This document shows, one piece after another, positions 33,711 through 43,075 of a stretch of 61,084 nt of DNA. Position 1 is the stretch's first letter. The number at the start of each line of letters is the position of its first letter. The stretch comes from CAZKRL01 sp964555295 (GTDB lineage Bacteria; Bacteroidota; Bacteroidia; Flavobacteriales_D; Sanyastnellaceae). The stretch is from NCBI GenBank assembly GCA_964555295.1, contig CAZKRL010000014.1, forward strand, positions 1-61,084, given 5' to 3'. Both the position numbers and the translations under genes were made by a program. Under the pieces are notes generated by a model. The model had not been told where the DNA came from. It was given only the letters and a program-made list of their open reading frames with translations, and searched no databases.

Positions 33711-34802
33711 ATGAAATTATACATCATCGCAGGCGAGGCCTCTGGCGACTTACATGGATCCAATTTGATACGTGCATTCTCCCATGAACGCAATGACATT
33801 TCCATACGCGCATGGGGAGGTGATGCCATGAGGGATGCAGGTGCGACAGTAGTAAAGCATTATCGAGAACTCGCTTTCATGGGCTTTGCAGAGGTCCTTC
33901 TCAACCTCCGAACCATTCTAAGAAACCTGCGCTTTTGTAAGGAAGACATTACAAGCTTCCAGCCGGATGCGCTGATACTCATTGACTATCCGGGCTTCAA
34001 TATGCGTATAGCAGCATGGGCCAAAGCAAAAGGCATCCCTGTGTTATATTACATCTCACCACAGATTTGGGCATGGAAAGAAAACCGGGTGCATGCTTTG
34101 AAACGGGACATACAACTGATGTGTGTTGTGCTGCCTTTCGAAAAAGACTTTTACGCAAAGCATGGTATGCATGCCGAATTTGTGGGCCATCCCCTGCTGG
34201 ACGTAAGAAGAGAATTACCCCGTGAATCACAACGTGAGAAAATTATTGCGCTGCTTCCAGGAAGCAGAAAGCAGGAAATCTCAACGATGCTGCCTGTGAT
34301 GCTAGAGGCGTGCGCCGGCTTCAAGGATTATGACATTGTCGTTGCCGGGGCACCAGGACAAGAGGCCGCGTATTACGACCGATTCTTACAAGGAAGCAAT
34401 GCAAAAATCATCTTCGGACAAACGCAGGAATTATTGAGAAAAGCAACTGCCGGACTCATTACCAGCGGCACCGCAACTTTGGAGGCCGGCATCATCGGAC
34501 TTCCTCAAGTCGTTTGTTACAGAGGGAATTATTTGTCCTACCTCATCGCCCGCAAGCTCATCAAAGTGAAATTCATATCCCTTGTAAATCTCATTCTGGA
34601 TCGCGAGTGCGTGCCAGAGATGATACAAGATGAAATGCGGCCTGAACCTCTGCGGCGCAAGCTTGAAGATCTTCTGAAAGACTCTCCGCAGCGCCAAAAA
34701 CAGCTTGACGGCTATCATGAATTGCGCGAAAAACTGGGCGGACCAGGCGCGTCGGAGCGAACTGCCAAAGCCATGTTGAAAAGTCTCAATGGCAAACAAT
34801 AG
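33711..34802 (+). CDS. lpxB: Lipid-A-disaccharide synthase
   Basis: LpxB is the GT19 glycosyltransferase that joins UDP-2,3-diacylglucosamine and lipid X on the inner leaflet. The 363-residue protein opens with LYIIAGEASGDLHGSNLIRA and contains IRAWGGDAMRDAGA, FMGFAEVL, LIDYPGFNMRIA, YYISPQIWAWKENRV, FEKDFYAKHGMHAEFVGHPL, LLPGSRKQEI and TSGTATLEAGIIGLPQVVCY, the full set of LpxB blocks. The ATG at 33711 is the family start and directly follows the previous stop codon. Confidence 0.95.
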   Translation: MKLYIIAGEASGDLHGSNLIRAFSHERNDISIRAWGGDAMRDAGATVVKHYRELAFMGFAEVLLNLRTILRNLRFCKEDITSFQPDALILIDYPGFNMRIAAWAKAKGIPVLYYISPQIWAWKENRVHALKRDIQLMCVVLPFEKDFYAKHGMHAEFVGHPLLDVRRELPRESQREKIIALLPGSRKQEISTMLPVMLEACAGFKDYDIVVAGAPGQEAAYYDRFLQGSNAKIIFGQTQELLRKATAGLITSGTATLEAGIIGLPQVVCYRGNYLSYLIARKLIKVKFISLVNLILDRECVPEMIQDEMRPEPLRRKLEDLLKDSPQRQKQLDGYHELREKLGGPGASERTAKAMLKSLNGKQ

Positions 34803-34834
34803 CTTGAGAAGCCCCGGCGTTATTTTTCCCCATC

Positions 34835-35977
34835 ATGTATCGTTTCACTCTGACAGTCCTTCTGGGCTTATTGTGCTTCACGCTCTCTGCTGAAGACATC
34901 CGCATCGGAATCTATAACCATTCATCTATCAAGCAATGCAGCTTTATTGTAAGTAAGGGTGCATTCATGCTTACTACCGGGGCAGAAGAAATTCATTTGA
35001 CTGCACCAACGCAGGTTGATATAAAAATGAGCGGTAAGAACATTCTGCTGGTGATCAAAGGCAAAACTTATTCATTTAAAGAAAAGGTACGGTTTACGAA
35101 TAGCGGCGATGGTGAATTCAAGATAAGTTCGGCTCATTTCAAATCACACAATCGGAAATTCAATGGGCATCTCTCGGTGCGGGTATATGGAACCTTGCGG
35201 CTCGTCAATGAGGTAGATGTTGAAGAATACGTGAGCGGGGTTATCGAGGCGGAAGGCGGAACGGGAAATCCTATTGAGTACAACAAAGTGCAAGCAGTGA
35301 TCAGTCGCACCTACGCATTGAACAACATCAACCGACATGTGGCTGAGGGCTTCGATTTATGTGATGCCACACATTGTCAGGTGTACCATGGCCTGGTGCG
35401 CTTCGATGCCACAATAGAAGAGGCGGTAAAAGAAACGCGTGACATTGTTATAGTTGATCACAACATTCAACTGATTACAGCGGCCTTTCATAGCAACTGT
35501 GGGGGATATACGCGTAATGCCGACGATGTGTGGTCGAAACCCGTATCATACCTTGTTGCTGTGCCTGATACATTTTGCGCAGGCATGATTCAGGCGCGCT
35601 GGAAAAAAACCATCCCGGCTCCGAAGTGGGATCACTACATGAAAACGCATCGCATTCCATCCGATAATCTTGCCTCCAATGAGGGCGTGTATACGATAGA
35701 AGCGCCACAGCGATATTATCGGCATGATGACGTTACACTTGTCCCTTTGAGAGGCATTCGTGAAGACTTTGGTTTGAAGTCGACACGTTTTGAAGTGGAT
35801 CGTCAAGGACAAGAGATCAAGTTGATGGGCTTAGGATTTGGACACGGTGTAGGGCTTTGTCAAGAGGGAGGAATCAAACGCGCACAAATGGGGCAATGCT
35901 ATGAAGATATCATCCACCATTATTACACCAACGTGCATCTCATCACCAGAAATATGCTCTGGTTTTTTAGAGAATAA
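34835..35977 (+). CDS. SpoIID/LytB-domain protein
   Basis: A 380-residue exported protein (signal peptide MYRFTLTVLLGLLCFTLSA). The SpoIID domain, a lytic transglycosylase acting on denuded glycan strands in sporulating bacteria, is recognisable from YVSGVIEAEGGTGNPIEYNK, where a Glu within EAEGG is the likely catalytic acid, followed by QAVISRTYALNN, AFHSNCGGYTRNADDVW and, near the end, GLGFGHGVGLCQEGG. In Bacteroidota such proteins are common and non-sporulation related. It is 32 bases downstream of lpxB and likely co-transcribed. Confidence 0.85.
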   Translation: MYRFTLTVLLGLLCFTLSAEDIRIGIYNHSSIKQCSFIVSKGAFMLTTGAEEIHLTAPTQVDIKMSGKNILLVIKGKTYSFKEKVRFTNSGDGEFKISSAHFKSHNRKFNGHLSVRVYGTLRLVNEVDVEEYVSGVIEAEGGTGNPIEYNKVQAVISRTYALNNINRHVAEGFDLCDATHCQVYHGLVRFDATIEEAVKETRDIVIVDHNIQLITAAFHSNCGGYTRNADDVWSKPVSYLVAVPDTFCAGMIQARWKKTIPAPKWDHYMKTHRIPSDNLASNEGVYTIEAPQRYYRHDDVTLVPLRGIREDFGLKSTRFEVDRQGQEIKLMGLGFGHGVGLCQEGGIKRAQMGQCYEDIIHHYYTNVHLITRNMLWFFRE

Positions 35978-35983
35978 ACAGAT

Positions 35984-38900
35984 TCATCGCTTTACAAAAC
36001 GCTGCACTGAGGTCTTTTCTGTGTCGGTAAATTGAATGATGTAAACGCCTTGGGTAAGTTGCGAAGTGTCTATACTAAACGGACTTCCATCTCCAACCTT
36101 CGAGAGCTGTGTGCTCATTGAAAGAAGGCCTTGGCTGTTGAAAATGTCGCAACGCACATTCCCCTTAAACCCCTTCAATGACACATTCATAAAATCGCGA
36201 CATGGGTTTGGAAAGACATACACCTCGGGGTTTCTTGCATTCTCTGTAATTCCGACCGTATTGGTATTCCAAACGAATGAGTGAAGAATTTCCTTGCCAA
36301 AATCCTGCTCAAAAAATTCAAAGTCGACACCTTGTATTCTATCCAGGCGACAGGTTCCATCGCCGTCATTATTCGCAAAAAACGACAATCCATCATCATC
36401 CGAATCCATCAGATGGAAACGGTAACAACCGGCATCCAGTGCCACAGTATCTCTATAGGTAGTATTGGCTTGATTGAAATCATTGCGTGCATATACAATT
36501 TCATTGCTCGCGTTATAGAGTGCGTATGAGCTTTCCCCCGGAAAGTTGTTGGTCCGGATTTGAATGACCAAACGGTTTTCGGCTAGATCTGAATATTGAT
36601 ATGTTGTGGGGGGATAGAAATAGCTGACACTTGCGTTATTGGTGATATTTTCGTCTGTTCCATCTTCGGCAATCACTTCAATGTGAAATGACTTCAATGT
36701 GTTTTCATCACCCAACCAATAGTCTGGATGGTGATACGGTAACACCACCTCTTCACGTTGCATGAAGCCCAGGTCGCCCGTCCAATGCAGCGTATCTACT
36801 GGACCATTTTCTACATGGTATAGTATCTGCGCCGAAGTGAGCGACTGCGATCCCTTGTTGCGCAAAACAAATCTCGCTTCCTCGCAAATAGGATTCCAAC
36901 GGTTGTGAATTTTCCAATTGCTTGGCGCTGTTATCAAATCTATTTCAGCGTCATGCGCATGATTGGGTTCACCATATCCAATGAGGGTTCCAAAGAAAAC
37001 ATAATTGCCATAATCATTATAGGTAATATCATAATCTACCGTAAAGGAGTCTTGCGCCGTCACAAACGGAGTGAGCTCAAATTCCCGAGTGGTAGAATTC
37101 ATTCCGGGGCACCAGCCCGCGCGATCGAATATCCAGGTTCCGCCCTGCGGATATAAGGGATTGTTGGCACATTCCTGCATGATTTCCCAACTCCATTGCT
37201 CCTGTCCGTTCACTTCAACGGAGTGTGTATTGTTGCAGAACTCAGCGCAATTGTATGGATTATCAAACTGATGCCCCGTGGTAGTAGCAAGCATTTTCCA
37301 GCCGGCTTCATCGGGGTTTTTACCCAATGTTTTGGGTACGACAACATTATCGAAATTAGCGAGAGCCAGATCACGATCCCAGATTCTTTCTACGCGTTTG
37401 ACATCCCTAGCTGGTGTTCCGCTGATGAATTGAAATTTCAGGTCGAGTAACTCTTGCCAATTGCCCGCTTCAAGCTCAACCGAATCATGAAGCAAGGGTT
37501 CAAAGTCTGTTACATCTACAATCCATGTCCAACCATCAGGCCCTAATGTGAGTTGAATTCCGTACATCGTGATGAAACGATTCAATTCGAAACGATTGAT
37601 CACTTCAAAAGGACGTTGGTAGTATTCAATGTCTTGATTGGTGAGTGTGTATACGTTAGACGGTGTGCTTAAAACGGTTGTGTCACCAGCGGGTGAAATG
37701 AGAATATTGTCATTCGTAGGCCACGCCAGATCAGTAGATATGGGTAGCACCTGATAGTTAGAGTCGCTGTACTCAACAACTGAGTATGGCGGTGCAAATA
37801 CCGTATCGTTATCCAATACCGTTTCTGCAGAAACAAAAAACTCACCGGAAGTTATTTTGATGACCGGCCTTGTTGTCGCAGTCACAGCGGAGATCAGGGG
37901 TGCTGACTCATGCCACAGCCGTGCGGGATTACCGAACACCCATCCATCGCGTGCATGACCACTATGATCTGTTACAAGCTCCCCGTCTTCTTCGTCGAAA
38001 GTGTAGTACACCTCAAGCTGCTGATAGTTGGGATGAGAGGCATCGATGCTGCTGTGCATATAATCTTCAATTACCGACTCAGAAAGCGCCTCACTGAAAA
38101 CTGCGAATTCATCTACATCGCCGCGGTAGTAGTTGGTCCAACCGGCTGCGCCACCGAGATAGAACTTCACCACATCGGTCATGGTATTGTTGAGATTTGA
38201 GCCCGAATGCCAAAGCGATCCATTGAGATAGATGCGCATTTGCGCTGCAGCAACATCTTTCACAAAAGCCCAATGATTCCAATTGCCTTCAAACTGTGTT
38301 GCGTTTGCAGCTGCGTTGATTCGGTCATATCCTCCATCGTATCCGGCGTCCCAGTACACATTGCTATTACTCCAGGGAAGGTGAACATTCAGAACACGTT
38401 GGTTGCTGGCGTTGACTCCCTCAAACAAAGTTCCATCTTGGGGCTGAAAGTTTGCATCGCCGCGCTGCCAGAGTGAAATCGTGATGCTACTATCACAGTT
38501 TTCGAAAGTGGTTGCGGGAACGCTTACGAGATCTTGCCAATCAAAACGAATGAAACGATCCGCCGCGTTATACTGCCAACTGGATGAGGTAGTATCCTCA
38601 TCAGACAAGAGAGACAAGGGAGCGTTGGTATAACCATGAAAACGAATCCACAAATCAGATACGCCATCCCATGTAAGTGAATTCTGAAAAAGGATGCTAT
38701 TCCAGTCATTGCCTGTGAAAGTGTAATCGCCGCTGAACACTGTTTGCCAGCCGCTCGCAGGAATGTCGCCGGGTGTGGTGATTCCGTTATTCCAGCTGGT
38801 TTCCAATGTCATCTCGTCCATCAACACATCGGCCGAAGAATTGAAAAACTCAAATCTACCGATCGACATGCCCGCGGTCATTCCCGCGGCTAAGAGCTCA

Positions 38901-39451
38901 TCAGCGGTGAATCGAAAAGTACCATTGGTCACCGGCGCGTTCATCACAAAAGCCATTGGAGGAATTCCGTTGCCAATTGTGTGGGTTATTTCATTTTGAA
39001 TACTATCGAGAACAGGTAAGTTAACTTCAGATTGATGCACGGTATAATGCGCCTCAGGTGAAAGCTGCAACTCATCAAAATCAGCATTGTTTACAAGGTA
39101 TTGCGGATAGGTTGCAAGATTGCTGTCGAGCACACCCGTATGTTGATACAGATATGTATAGGTAAGATAATCCCATTCACCGCAGGGGAAGCCAAGATTG
39201 CCTGCTGTGCCATCGGAGAAGCACTTGAGGTTGTAGAGCATCAAAATTTTCTGGTAAGACTGACCATCGTCTGATGGGAATTGAAACCACCTGCGACCCG
39301 GTGAATCATAAGCGGTATTGGGATTGTTTTGTGCCTCCCAAGTATAGGTTTGAACCGTAACAGTGTCGGCTGTTTGGGCTGAGGCCGCAACAATAATCGA
39401 AAAGAAAAATAAAGGGAATATTGCTATCCTTATTGAACGTAACAAAGGCAT
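35984..39451 (-). CDS. T9SS-secreted PNGase F-like protein with an inserted LamG domain
   Basis: A 1155-residue protein. Signal peptide residues 1-26 (SIIVAASA-Q). Residues ~30-190 resemble the N-terminal domain of peptide-N-glycosidase F, including PCGEWDYLTYTYLY, whose Asp94 aligns with the catalytic Asp of PNGase F (Asp60 in the mature enzyme). A LamG/concanavalin-like domain occupies about residues 310-520 (ITISLWQRGDANFQPQDGT, MRIYLNGSLWHSG, YFRGDVDEF-type ending). A PNGase F C-terminal-like domain follows (GHQFDNPYNCAEFCNNTHSV, PQGGTWIFDRAGWCPGM). The last ~75 residues are a T9SS sorting domain (VYVFPNPCRDFM ... GVYIIQFTD). A secreted glycoprotein deglycosylase is plausible; activity is not proven. 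The ATG at 39451 gives a proper signal peptide. Confidence 0.82.
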   Translation of the reverse strand: MPLLRSIRIAIFPLFFFSIIVAASAQTADTVTVQTYTWEAQNNPNTAYDSPGRRWFQFPSDDGQSYQKILMLYNLKCFSDGTAGNLGFPCGEWDYLTYTYLYQHTGVLDSNLATYPQYLVNNADFDELQLSPEAHYTVHQSEVNLPVLDSIQNEITHTIGNGIPPMAFVMNAPVTNGTFRFTADELLAAGMTAGMSIGRFEFFNSSADVLMDEMTLETSWNNGITTPGDIPASGWQTVFSGDYTFTGNDWNSILFQNSLTWDGVSDLWIRFHGYTNAPLSLLSDEDTTSSSWQYNAADRFIRFDWQDLVSVPATTFENCDSSITISLWQRGDANFQPQDGTLFEGVNASNQRVLNVHLPWSNSNVYWDAGYDGGYDRINAAANATQFEGNWNHWAFVKDVAAAQMRIYLNGSLWHSGSNLNNTMTDVVKFYLGGAAGWTNYYRGDVDEFAVFSEALSESVIEDYMHSSIDASHPNYQQLEVYYTFDEEDGELVTDHSGHARDGWVFGNPARLWHESAPLISAVTATTRPVIKITSGEFFVSAETVLDNDTVFAPPYSVVEYSDSNYQVLPISTDLAWPTNDNILISPAGDTTVLSTPSNVYTLTNQDIEYYQRPFEVINRFELNRFITMYGIQLTLGPDGWTWIVDVTDFEPLLHDSVELEAGNWQELLDLKFQFISGTPARDVKRVERIWDRDLALANFDNVVVPKTLGKNPDEAGWKMLATTTGHQFDNPYNCAEFCNNTHSVEVNGQEQWSWEIMQECANNPLYPQGGTWIFDRAGWCPGMNSTTREFELTPFVTAQDSFTVDYDITYNDYGNYVFFGTLIGYGEPNHAHDAEIDLITAPSNWKIHNRWNPICEEARFVLRNKGSQSLTSAQILYHVENGPVDTLHWTGDLGFMQREEVVLPYHHPDYWLGDENTLKSFHIEVIAEDGTDENITNNASVSYFYPPTTYQYSDLAENRLVIQIRTNNFPGESSYALYNASNEIVYARNDFNQANTTYRDTVALDAGCYRFHLMDSDDDGLSFFANNDGDGTCRLDRIQGVDFEFFEQDFGKEILHSFVWNTNTVGITENARNPEVYVFPNPCRDFMNVSLKGFKGNVRCDIFNSQGLLSMSTQLSKVGDGSPFSIDTSQLTQGVYIIQFTDTEKTSVQRFVKR

Positions 39452-39634
39452 ATTGAGAAGTTTCGCCGAAAATAAATACAACGGGTCATGAATTCTAAAG
39501 CCATTGCAATTATGACCAGTTTAGGAAACCAAAAAGGCAATAAAACGAAGTAATTCGCACTCGATGAAATATGCAAGAGGTGCATTACAACCTAACACTT
39601 TCAGTTGATTGCGCTACTCCTCAAAAATGTGAAA

Positions 39635-39660
39635 TACATTATGGAAAGCAACATAATGTA
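39635..39660 (-). terminator. AT-rich hairpin downstream of gcvP
   Basis: A perfect 9-base stem TACATTATG/CATAATGTA with an eight-base loop, 27 bases beyond the gcvP stop; on the minus strand it is followed by TTTCACATTTTTG. The stem has only two G-C pairs, so it is at best a weak terminator. The rest of 39452-39686 shows nothing I can identify. Confidence 0.35.
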
Positions 39661-39686
39661 ATTCCATCAGCAACATTCCATTCAGT

Positions 39687-42485
39687 CTATACATACGCCT
39701 CCAATGGCGGACAAGTGCAAACCAGATTTCTATCACCGTATGCATTGTCTACCCGCGCAACTGATGTCCAGAATTTGTTCTCGCGCATGTCCGTCAGCGG
39801 ATAGGCCGCCTTCTCTCGTGAGTATGAATGTTCCCACTGATCTGATATCAACTCATGCGCAGTATGCGGCGCCATTTTCAAGACGTTGTCTTGCTTGTCA
39901 ACCAATCCGCCCTGCACTTCCGCAATCTCTTTGCGAATCTGAATCATCGCTTCACAAAAACGATCCAACTCACACAAGGGCTCACTCTCAGTTGGTTCAA
40001 TCATCAAGGTTCCTGCTACAGGAAATGACACGGTGGGTGCATGGAATCCATAATCCATCAAACGCTTGGCAATGTCTTCCACCTCAATACCAGATTTTTT
40101 ATAGTCTCGGCAATCGAGTATCATCTCATGGGCAACATGTCCCGCCTTACCCGTGTACAACACTTCATAGTGTCCTTGCAAACGCGCCTTGATATAATTC
40201 GCATTGAGAATGGCATACCGTGTGGCATTGGTAACACCGCTTCCTCCCAGCATCTTAATATAACCGTATGATATGAGCAGTATCAGTGCGCTCCCATATG
40301 GTGCGGCAGAAACCGCATGTATAGGATGCGTGCTGCCCTGCTGAATAAATTCATTGGCCGGCAAGAAGGGCAGAAGTTTTTCATTCACACCAATGGGCCC
40401 CATGCCGGGTCCACCACCACCGTGAGGTATAGCAAAAGTCTTGTGCAGATTGAGGTGACAAACATCTGCGCCAATAGCACCAGGAGAGGTGAGCCCCACC
40501 TGAGCATTCATATTCGCGCCGTCCATATAAACTAATCCGCCATGATCATGCACAATCTGCGTTATCTCCCGAATACGCTCTTCGAATACACCGTGCGTGC
40601 TGGGATATGTAACCATCAATGCTGCAAGATGATGAGCATGTTCCTTTGCCTTTGCAGCGAGGTCTTCTACATCCACGTTACCATTCTCATCACACTTCAC
40701 CACCACTACTTCAAGACCTGCCATCACAGCTGAAGCCGGATTGGTGCCATGTGCAGAAGATGGAATAAGACAGATGTTGCGATGAGCTTCGCCGCGATGC
40801 TCATGATAGGCCATGATTACAAACAAACCGGTAAGTTCACCTTGAGCGCCGGAGTTGGGCTGTAGTGACATACCCGCAAAGCCGGTGCACTTGCAGAGGT
40901 CGTCATGCAATTCACGAATGATCCTTGCATATCCCTCGGCTTGCGAAGCAGGCGCATAGGGATGAATATCAGAAAACGACGGCCACGTCAGTGGTATCAT
41001 CTCTGCGGTGGCGTTGAGCTTCATCGTGCATGAACCCAGCGGTATCATTGCGTGTGCGAGCGACAGGTCCTTGTTCTCGAGCTTTTTCAGATAGCGCAAC
41101 ATTTCGGTTTCGCTGCGGTGACTGTTGAAAACCGGATGCGACATGAATGCACTTTTACGGGGCGAGAAAGTGCCCGCATCGCTTCCCACCTGCACGTTCA
41201 GCAAAGTGGCAAGTTCATGGATATCGTTATCCGTGGTGCACTCATTCAATGAGATGCCCACCATTTCATTGTCAAAATATCTTAGGTTGATGCTATGAGC
41301 TTCCGCCTTCGATCTGAGCGCTTTCACGTCGTCGATTTTTATATAGAGCGTGTCAAAAAAATTCTTGTTGAGTTGCTTTTCCCCGAGCGCTTTTGAAAGC
41401 AATTGCGCCTTGCGGTGAATGCTACCGGCAATTTTTTTGAGGCCGTCGGGACCATGATACACACCATACGAACTGGCCATTACCGCAAGTAATGCCTGCG
41501 CCGTGCAAATGTTAGACGTTGCCTTTTCTCTGCGGATGTGTTGCTCACGTGTTTGCAGCGACATGCGCAATGCCTTGTTGCCAAGGCGATCTTTAGAAAC
41601 ACCAATGATTCGTCCGGGCATATTTCGCTTGAATTCATCCTTCGCGCAGAAGAAAGCAGCGTGCGGACCGCCGTAACCCATTGGCACGCCGAACCGTTGT
41701 GAATTGCCAAAACAGATGTCCGCGCCCCACTCACCAGGAGGTGTCAGCAATACGAGCGACATGATGTCTGCTGCGCAGGCGAGATATCCACCTACCTGAT
41801 GCATGCTTTCCGCAAAAGAAGAATAATCTTCAACCGAACCTGTGTTGTTGGGATATTGAACGAGAGCGCCGAAGCACGACGCATCAGGAGTAAACTTTTT
41901 GTAATCCGCCACATGAAGGGTGATGCCCAGGCGATGGGCGCGACCCTTCAATACATCGAGTGTTTGAGGAAACACTTGCTCATCCACAAAAAAAGTATTG
42001 GCATTTTCCTTCTCACGCGGGCGAGAATGGAAAAACAAAATCATTGCTTCCGCTGCGGCAGTGGCTTCATCGAGTAATGACGCGTTGGCAATGGGCAGAG
42101 CAGTGAGATCGGTAACCATTGTCTGGAAATTCAGCAATGCCTCCAACCTACCTTGTGCAATCTCTGCTTGATAAGGTGTATAGGCCGTGTACCATCCAGG
42201 GTTTTCCAGAACGTTGCGCAGAATAACAGGAGGAACGATGGTAGGGTTGTAGCCCATGCCGATGTACGACTTATTCACCTTGTTGAGCGCCGCGAGTTCA
42301 CGCATGCGGCCCAGAAACTCGGTCTCGGTGAGAGCTTCACCAATTGCCGGTTCTTCCCCCACACGAATGGCGGGCGGAATGGTTTCATCAATCAATTGGT
42401 TCAATGATTTAACCCCAATGGTTTGTAACATGTAATCGGTCTCATGGTCTCTCGGACCCATGTGTCTGCCTTCAAATTGCTTCAT
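39687..42485 (-). CDS. gcvP: Glycine dehydrogenase (decarboxylating), P-protein of the glycine cleavage system
   Basis: The P-protein decarboxylates glycine and passes the aminomethyl group to lipoyl-GcvH. This 932-residue single-chain form begins FEGRHMGPRDHETDYML, has FIGMGYNPTIVPPVILRNV-like (YIGMGYNPT), TPYQAEIAQGRLEALLNFQT, and in the C-terminal half the PLP lysine in HKTFAIPHGGGGPGMGPIGV at about residue 680. Full length and uninterrupted. The ATG at 42485 is preferred over a TTG at 42533 that would add 16 residues and overlap the promoter. gcvH and gcvT are not adjacent, as is common in Bacteroidota. Confidence 0.95.
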   Translation of the reverse strand: MKQFEGRHMGPRDHETDYMLQTIGVKSLNQLIDETIPPAIRVGEEPAIGEALTETEFLGRMRELAALNKVNKSYIGMGYNPTIVPPVILRNVLENPGWYTAYTPYQAEIAQGRLEALLNFQTMVTDLTALPIANASLLDEATAAAEAMILFFHSRPREKENANTFFVDEQVFPQTLDVLKGRAHRLGITLHVADYKKFTPDASCFGALVQYPNNTGSVEDYSSFAESMHQVGGYLACAADIMSLVLLTPPGEWGADICFGNSQRFGVPMGYGGPHAAFFCAKDEFKRNMPGRIIGVSKDRLGNKALRMSLQTREQHIRREKATSNICTAQALLAVMASSYGVYHGPDGLKKIAGSIHRKAQLLSKALGEKQLNKNFFDTLYIKIDDVKALRSKAEAHSINLRYFDNEMVGISLNECTTDNDIHELATLLNVQVGSDAGTFSPRKSAFMSHPVFNSHRSETEMLRYLKKLENKDLSLAHAMIPLGSCTMKLNATAEMIPLTWPSFSDIHPYAPASQAEGYARIIRELHDDLCKCTGFAGMSLQPNSGAQGELTGLFVIMAYHEHRGEAHRNICLIPSSAHGTNPASAVMAGLEVVVVKCDENGNVDVEDLAAKAKEHAHHLAALMVTYPSTHGVFEERIREITQIVHDHGGLVYMDGANMNAQVGLTSPGAIGADVCHLNLHKTFAIPHGGGGPGMGPIGVNEKLLPFLPANEFIQQGSTHPIHAVSAAPYGSALILLISYGYIKMLGGSGVTNATRYAILNANYIKARLQGHYEVLYTGKAGHVAHEMILDCRDYKKSGIEVEDIAKRLMDYGFHAPTVSFPVAGTLMIEPTESEPLCELDRFCEAMIQIRKEIAEVQGGLVDKQDNVLKMAPHTAHELISDQWEHSYSREKAAYPLTDMRENKFWTSVARVDNAYGDRNLVCTCPPLEAYV

Positions 42486-42530
42486 CCTATTATCATTAAA
42501 TGGTTGAAAATATCTTGCTTTTAGTGAGGT

Positions 42531-42559
42531 CAAATATAGAATTCAACCTGTGGCACAAA
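42531..42559 (-). promoter_or_regulatory. Bacteroidota-type promoter of gcvP
   Basis: TTTG (42556-42559), a 17-base spacer, and TATATTTG (42531-42538), a perfect TAnnTTTG. The -7 element is 45 bases before the gcvP ATG. No glycine riboswitch is apparent in the short leader. Confidence 0.7.
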
Positions 42560-42583
42560 ACGGAGAATGTAAATTCGCCGAAG

Positions 42584-43075
42584 ATGGAAGAGCACAACGC
42601 CATAACTTCATATACCAAAAGGAGCGAAGTATTTCCTCAGGTGCAGAAACAACTCGAACAACTCATCAAGGGTGAAGTATCGCTCATTGCCAACATGGCC
42701 AACACCGCTGCGCTGCTGCATAGAACTTTCCAATTTCATTGGACCGGCTTTTACATTGTTCGCGATTCGATGCTCGTCTTGGGTCCGTTTCAAGGCCCGG
42801 TAGCATGCACAAGAATTGCCTTCGGCAAAGGAGTATGTGGCGCTGCCTGGGAGCAACAAACGCTATTGAATGTCCCGGATGTTGAGCTCTTTCCCGGACA
42901 TATTGCATGCAGTGCTCATTCGAGATCTGAGCTGGTAATCCCTGTGATCAAAAACCAAGAAGTGATTGCGGTATTGGATATCGACAGTGAATTTCCTGCG
43001 CACTTCGATGCACACGACGAGTTGTTTTTTACAGAGGTTGTCAAACAACTTGCAACAAATTCCCATGAGAGCTAA
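42584..43075 (+). CDS. msrC: Free methionine-(R)-sulfoxide reductase (GAF domain, fRMsr)
   Basis: A 163-residue GAF-fold enzyme that reduces free methionine-R-sulfoxide. The three cysteines of the family are present as Cys75 (GPVACTRI), Cys85 (GKGVCGAAW) and Cys109 (GHIACSAHS), spaced exactly as Cys84, Cys94 and Cys118 of E. coli fRMsr; VIPVIKNQEVIAVLDIDS closes the domain. The ATG at 42584 is used because the extension upstream (28 codons) covers the divergent gcvP promoter. It overlaps the next gene by 11 bases. Confidence 0.9.
   Translation: MEEHNAITSYTKRSEVFPQVQKQLEQLIKGEVSLIANMANTAALLHRTFQFHWTGFYIVRDSMLVLGPFQGPVACTRIAFGKGVCGAAWEQQTLLNVPDVELFPGHIACSAHSRSELVIPVIKNQEVIAVLDIDSEFPAHFDAHDELFFTEVVKQLATNSHES

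Noticed and set aside
39571..39804. 77-codon plus-strand frame at the end of gcvP
   Set aside because: Its 3' half is antisense to the conserved C-terminus of GcvP and its start lies in an AT-rich intergenic stretch.
42486..42533. N-terminal extension of GcvP from a TTG at 42533
   Set aside because: The extension would overlap the -7 element of the gcvP promoter and is not family-like; the ATG at 42485 precedes the conserved FEGRHMGPRD.
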